Positions 59,646 through 64,000 of a DNA stretch of 64,000 nt are shown piece by piece. Below the pieces are notes generated by a model that had not been told where the DNA came from, made no database searches, and saw only the letters and a list, made by a program, of their open reading frames with translations. Source of the stretch: Acanthochromis polyacanthus (taxonomy: Eukaryota; Chordata; Actinopteri; Pomacentridae); the NCBI RefSeq assembly GCF_021347895.1, contig NC_067120.1, positions 26,273,361 through 26,337,360 of the forward strand, in the 5' to 3' direction. Within the stretch, counting starts at the first letter, position 1. Every line of letters begins with the position of its first letter. A program made the position numbers and the translations under genes.

Positions 59646-61099
59646 TATCTGTTAGTACATGATTTTTATTTAGCTTAAATATTTTTTCTGAAATGTATAT
59701 AATTTGGTCTTTAGTTGATTGGAAATGGTGCATGGCTGAAAGGAAAATAATTAGTGTACTTTATTTGTAGTGAAAATTCAGAAGCAGTGGTACAATCCTT
59801 TAAGTGAACCGCAGATGCATGACATGCTTCAATAATTAAGGTTATTGGTAATGAAAAGGTCCTCAGTGATTACAGAGTTGTTATGCTACAACTGAAAGAG
59901 TCATCAGAGCAATTGGACGACGGTGTAATCAAAGCTAATCATACTGTCTGTGTAATTATAGTTAACCATGTGGTCATTAAGTGCATGGGTGTGTTACTGA
60001 AGATGAGGGATGTGAAAGTGTGATGCAGGCTAATTACAGTGAAGGTTACAGGAGCGGCACTGAAGCTGGGTTACAGCACCCAACCCTGCTGACTAGCAAG
60101 GTCATTAGGTGACTGTGAGCTTGTTTATTTGTTTCTGTCTGGTGATTCTGGCAGGTGGAGGGCTCTCAGAAAAAATCTCCATGAGTGAATAGTCTCGTTA
60201 CTGCACAGACCCATGCTGTCCCACAGGCATCCAACAACCCACCAAGAATGTTCAGTCCTAAATGACAATCACTCGTCAACAAACCTAAACACCATGGCAA
60301 AGAAAACATATATTTACAGATGACAACAGTTTTTCACATAGACGACATTTCAAGAGTTATAACTGTTAGTCTGGACAGCAGAAATACTTGTAACAGGACT
60401 CCTAGCATTGTAGTACTGTAATTTTATTATCTCTCCTGAAGCTTAACTGAACCTTAAATCTGTTGTAGAGCAGAGCCTGACAAACTGCAAACATCCCTAC
60501 ATAGGGGCATGACCTTTCCTCCAAGACCTCACTCAGGAACAATTTCTTATACTGCACTAATGGTAAGACAGTAAAAGTAGGAACATTTTCTGATGTGTAA
60601 GTAACTGCAAATTTTCCTGCTCTGTCTCGTCTTCAGGCAGTCCAGACATGATCATCAACCAGACCTAAAGAAATGTTACATCATTTGATATGCTCATGGC
60701 ACAGGCTCAGCTAGAGCTCCTGGGAATTATTGAGTGAGTGTTTTAGTGCAAAAATGTCATCAGTGATTCCTATGTGAGTGTGCAGACTAACAGTGTCACC
60801 TGTTTTGGATACAAAAAATAGTCATACAATATTTCTATATAATATTTATATAATAGTAATATAGCTGATTGAATAACAGTTTCTTTTTTTTTACAGTATT
60901 GGTGATTTTCTGTAACACACTTCACCTCTTGCTAAATAGCAGCACTAGTGTTGTCTGCTCTGAATGTGATTCCAAGTATATTTGTTACAAGCAGGTGATG
61001 TGCCCATCCAGTAAGGTAAGGATTAGAACGTGGTTTTGTGCTTCACACGACAGCCATATAAAATGCGTGCTTTCCTTGCTGTTGTGAAGAAACCTCTTA
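59646..61099. other. cadps2 intron, nothing recognised
   Basis: No gene or repeat ends identified. A TA-rich patch lies at 60830-60865. Confidence 0.5.
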
Positions 61100-61235
61100 A
61101 ACATTTGGAGTTTACTTTATTTAGCATTTATTTAACCGGACTAGTCCCACTGAGATCAGAGATCTCCTTTACAAGGGAGACCTGGCCAAGAGGACAGCAT
61201 CCTAGCCGCATTAAAAACAGTAAACAACAGATAGA
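61100..61235 (-). mobile_element. LINE 3' end (L2/Rex1-like)
   Basis: On the minus strand CTTGGCCAGGTCTCCCTTGT, GATCTCAGTGGGACTAGTCC and GGTTAAATAAA, a 3' end common to fish LINEs of the L2/CR1/Rex1 group. Confidence 0.6.
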
Positions 61236-62064
61236 ATTAACATCAAAACTTGCTCCCACATAACATTTGCACACAGACTGTGTAAAGGAAATGCTGCTGT
61301 TGAAACGCACTTTATTGTTTAAAGTGTTTGCAAACCAAATGTTACTGTATTTTTCTTTATATAGCCGTACTTTAAAAAAGTGCAGAATACACTACTTTTA
61401 AATTCATTGTTTAATCTTATGTATAACGATGTGATTAATCATGATTAATCACAGACCATCATGTAATTAATTGTGATTAACCATTTTAATCGTTGCCCAG
61501 CACTAATATCAATGTATATTTTTTTAGTTTATTTGTTTTGGACAAAGTAAAAATGTGACCAGATGATGCTAACAGAAAGGTCAGAGGATGACCAAAGTTA
61601 TTTCAGTTCATGCAGATGGGCATATGACAGCTTTAATCTAATTTTACACTAATCTGTTTTGGTGACGAGAAGGTCTGTATCATTTTTCAAATTAATATGG
61701 TTGTGGCCACCAGGGGGACATTGGTTAGAATGTACTCCAAGACAAGGTGTTCCTTTTTGCTCTTTATTTGTAACACAAGTGACACATATGCAAGTATGTG
61801 TATGTGTGTGGTTTTGAAACAAATAGCAAATAGAAAGAAGTAAATAATAAGTGTGCAGTACCACAATACTCTTTGACTCTACAATGTCATGGCATTATAA
61901 ATCCAAAGAAATCAAATCACATAGCCCAGCGAGCACTTTGTAGCAACTGAGTAAACATGCAACAGCAAGACCCTAACAGTCATAATAAATTAATAAAGAG
62001 CATATTCACCTACCTGTAATATGCACGCACACTGTAGAAAAGTGACAACCAGCACACCAAATAT
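61236..62064. other. cadps2 intron with small repeat debris
   Basis: GATTAATCATGATTAATCAC near 61431 and AATTGTGATTAACCATTTTA near 61468 look like a fragment of a common fish DNA repeat. A TGTG/CACA patch is at 61790-61815. No gene. Confidence 0.4.
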
Positions 62065-62072
62065 ATATGTGA

Positions 62073-63091
62073 TAGTGGTGTAACGGTACACGTATTCGTA
62101 CCGAACCGTTCAGTACAGGCCGGTTCGGTTCGGTACAGAGGTGTACCATGGTACGAAAATTTTAAGTTTAATAAGAATGTATAGAACTGTTTTAATTTGC
62201 GAAACCTAAAACTTCATAGTGCCCACAGTTGCAGTGGACCTTCTCTGGCTCACACAGTAAGTATTGCGGAACTAAAAACAATTAGGAGTTTCCAGTGAAC
62301 CACAAGATGAGATGGACCATTATTCTCCGGCTGGCACTTCATGGCTAATGCTAGCAATAACGAGAAGAAGCTAGAGCTGGAAGACGCGCCAGCGTCATTA
62401 AAATCACCCATTTGGGATCTCTTCGGTTTCCCAGTGAAGCACGAAAAAGTAGAAAAACAAGTGGACAAGACAAAAGCCGTATGTCCACACTGTGAAGCGG
62501 TCCTCAGCGATGCATCTAGCAACACGTCAAACTGAGACACACATTTGAAAAAGCACCATCCAAGCGTAACTATCCCCTCTGCTAGGAAAAAACTGTGAAC
62601 TGTACAAACAATGCGCCCGACATCATTTCATCAAACCCTGCCTATCAATTCAGAAGGGGCTAAAGCAATAACCAAGTCCACTGGTGTTTTCATAGCAGCA
62701 GATCTACGGCCATACTCCGTTGTTGAGAACCAAGGTTTTAAACTTACGATGAAGGTCAGTTTACGTTACCTTTACATTATTGTTGTGCTCTTTGATATAG
62801 ATAAATGACTATATTGTGTATTTTTTCTAGCCTACTAGTATATTTATGCTGGTTAAAAACAAGAGCCTAACTAAATGGTGATTTAAAAAAAAAAATTAAA
62901 ATATATTTCCTGTGTTAGGTGATAGACAGTTCCTTCTCATCCACACTTCAGCCAGAAAGTCATACCAGCTCTTATATCAGCAGTTTTTTTTTCCATTTTT
63001 CCCCTTAACTGAGAACCGAACCGAACTGAACTGTGACTTCCGTACTGAAATATGTACCGAACTGTGATTTTTGTGTACCGTTACACCCCTA
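62073..63091 (+). mobile_element. hAT element, internally deleted
   Basis: Left end TAGTGGTGTAACGGTACAC and right end GTGTACCGTTACACCCCTA (18 of 19 inverted matches). Flanks ATATGTGA and GTATGTGA differ by one base and form the 8-bp target duplication. Inverted TTCGGTTCGG-like blocks lie inside both ends. It holds N-terminal transposase exon(s) only. Confidence 0.9.
62341..62755 (+). pseudogene. hAT transposase N-terminal part with BED finger
   Basis: ATG 62341: MANASNNEKKLELEDAPASL, KSPIWDLFGFPV, AVCPHCEAVLSDASSNTSN, a TGA in place of a codon, then THLKKHHPS. This is a BED finger. After another stop it continues with NSEGAKAITKSTGVFIAADL and RPYSVVENQGFKLTMK, ending at a donor (GTCAGT). The rest of the transposase is missing. 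Confidence 0.85.
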
Positions 63092-63937
63092 GTATGTGAA
63101 CAGTCTTAAATACTCACATCTGAATCTTCCATGAACATGGAATGAGAGTCCTCCTCTACAGAGCTGCAGAGCATAGTTGCCTCTGATTGACTAATGGCTT
63201 AACTGTCTATTAAGCCTACATGGTCCTGTCTTCCTTCGTCACAAATCCATCGTGTAGTTGTTGAGAAATTTCACTTAAAAACTACAGACCACCCAAGTTT
63301 TAAGACTCAGGCTCTGAGAAACATGAATATCTATATAATGTTTAAGAACAATCCATTGTTAAGTTGTCAACATATCTTAACTGCACTACACAGCGGAAGA
63401 GAGACTGACTGACTTTGCTATCCTTTATTTTGTCACACATAGCCAAAATTACTAGCGCTGCAGATGTTAACTTTTGTCTATTTCAATCATTCAAACCTGA
63501 GCAGTAAAACTAATAATGTCAATCATCAAAATTCACATCAAACACTTCAGCTTCTTAAACTTGTTTACTTACATGTTTTGATTAAGGAAATATGTAACGT
63601 TGGATATGTGATTACCAATCTTTTCCATACAGATTATATTTCAGGTTCAGGCATTACCACTAAGAAATAAGAAAGCCCACACAGATATTCAATTACTCCT
63701 AACTTGGACGTTTGAAGTTTGTGTGTCAAAGCTTCATTTAATGAAGGGGAAAGTTTCTTTGAACTTCAGAGGTGCATGTAACGAGATGATTTAGTGAGAA
63801 AGCTAGTTTGGAGAACAGTTTTGTTTTAGTGAACAACAAGGGAGTAAGTAGGTGAGTTATGTGACACTTAGTATTTAAAAATCTGTAGTCGCTACTAACT
63901 TTTAGACACTCAGAATAAAGCAGAAAGATGCACTCAC
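63092..63937. other. cadps2 intron, nothing recognised
   Basis: Non-coding sequence next to the rightmost exon. Confidence 0.5.
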
Positions 63938-64000
63938 TGTGGTCTGGAAGCTTCTGCTTGGTCTGTCTGCAGCTTCTCTCCTCCCTCCACCTCCATAGTG
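63938..64000 (-). CDS. cadps2: cadps2 exon, upstream of C2 (partial)
   Basis: The visible 63 bases encode TMEVEGGEKLQTDQAEASRP plus two bases of a Gln codon, then a canonical donor (gtgagt). The exon at 34835-34946 completes the codon and continues WGTQGDF, the order found in CAPS proteins. The exon's start lies beyond the right edge. It is the most upstream cadps2 exon in the window. Confidence 0.9.

Overview
This window is vertebrate, and more exactly teleost fish, intronic DNA. Five small exons on the minus strand (63938-64000, 34835-34946, 22246-22385, 8473-8539, 4606-4714) have correct splice sites and matching phases. Read in that order they encode a continuous part of a CAPS-family calcium-dependent secretion activator, most like cadps2: the C2-side segment followed by the first half of the PH domain. 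The gene therefore runs right to left across the whole window and continues past both edges. Less than 0.5 kb of about 59 kb is recognised coding sequence, and most of the identifiable remainder is transposable elements of families typical of teleosts.

Layout from left to right. 1-4605: intron with two decayed non-LTR reverse transcriptase (RT) fragments and an L2-type tail. 5284-7541: a Tc1/mariner MITE and a dead Tc1 copy. 12888-14414: a MITE with a 4-bp target duplication that contains a Tc1-type MITE, which contains a SINE. 15747-17381: a Tc1 transposon with an uninterrupted DD34E transposase, sitting inside an older dead Tc1. 18961-20884: an AT-rich element holding an 856-bp foldback element. 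23280-25163: a LINE with a clean target-site duplication (TSD). 25375-26126: a Penelope-like remnant. 26990-28372: Tc1 remnants. 28735-33975: a Gmr1-type Ty3/gypsy element with integrase upstream of RT, split by a small DNA transposon that carries the start of a pdzd8-like gene plus a SINE. 35068-52821: a full-length L1, split by a hAT transposon (36145-48027), which is itself split by a complete gypsy-type LTR retrotransposon (39572-47257) with apparently identical LTRs and open gag and pol. 53384-63091: three more hAT elements, a Tc1 copy, and a PIF/Harbinger-type MITE holding an L1 fragment.

The nesting gives relative ages: cadps2 intron, then L1, then hAT, then gypsy. The youngest elements are the gypsy element and probably the Tc1 copy at 15747. 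The most unusual items are the DNA transposon carrying a pdzd8 fragment, a frameshift signal at the gypsy gag-pol junction (slippery TTTAAAC directly before the gag stop, followed by a possible pseudoknot), a MYND-type zinc finger at the start of that Pol, the Gmr1 domain order, and a phase-compatible 30-nt candidate cadps2 microexon at 25220-25249. All family assignments rest on reading motifs and remembered family sequences; no search was run.
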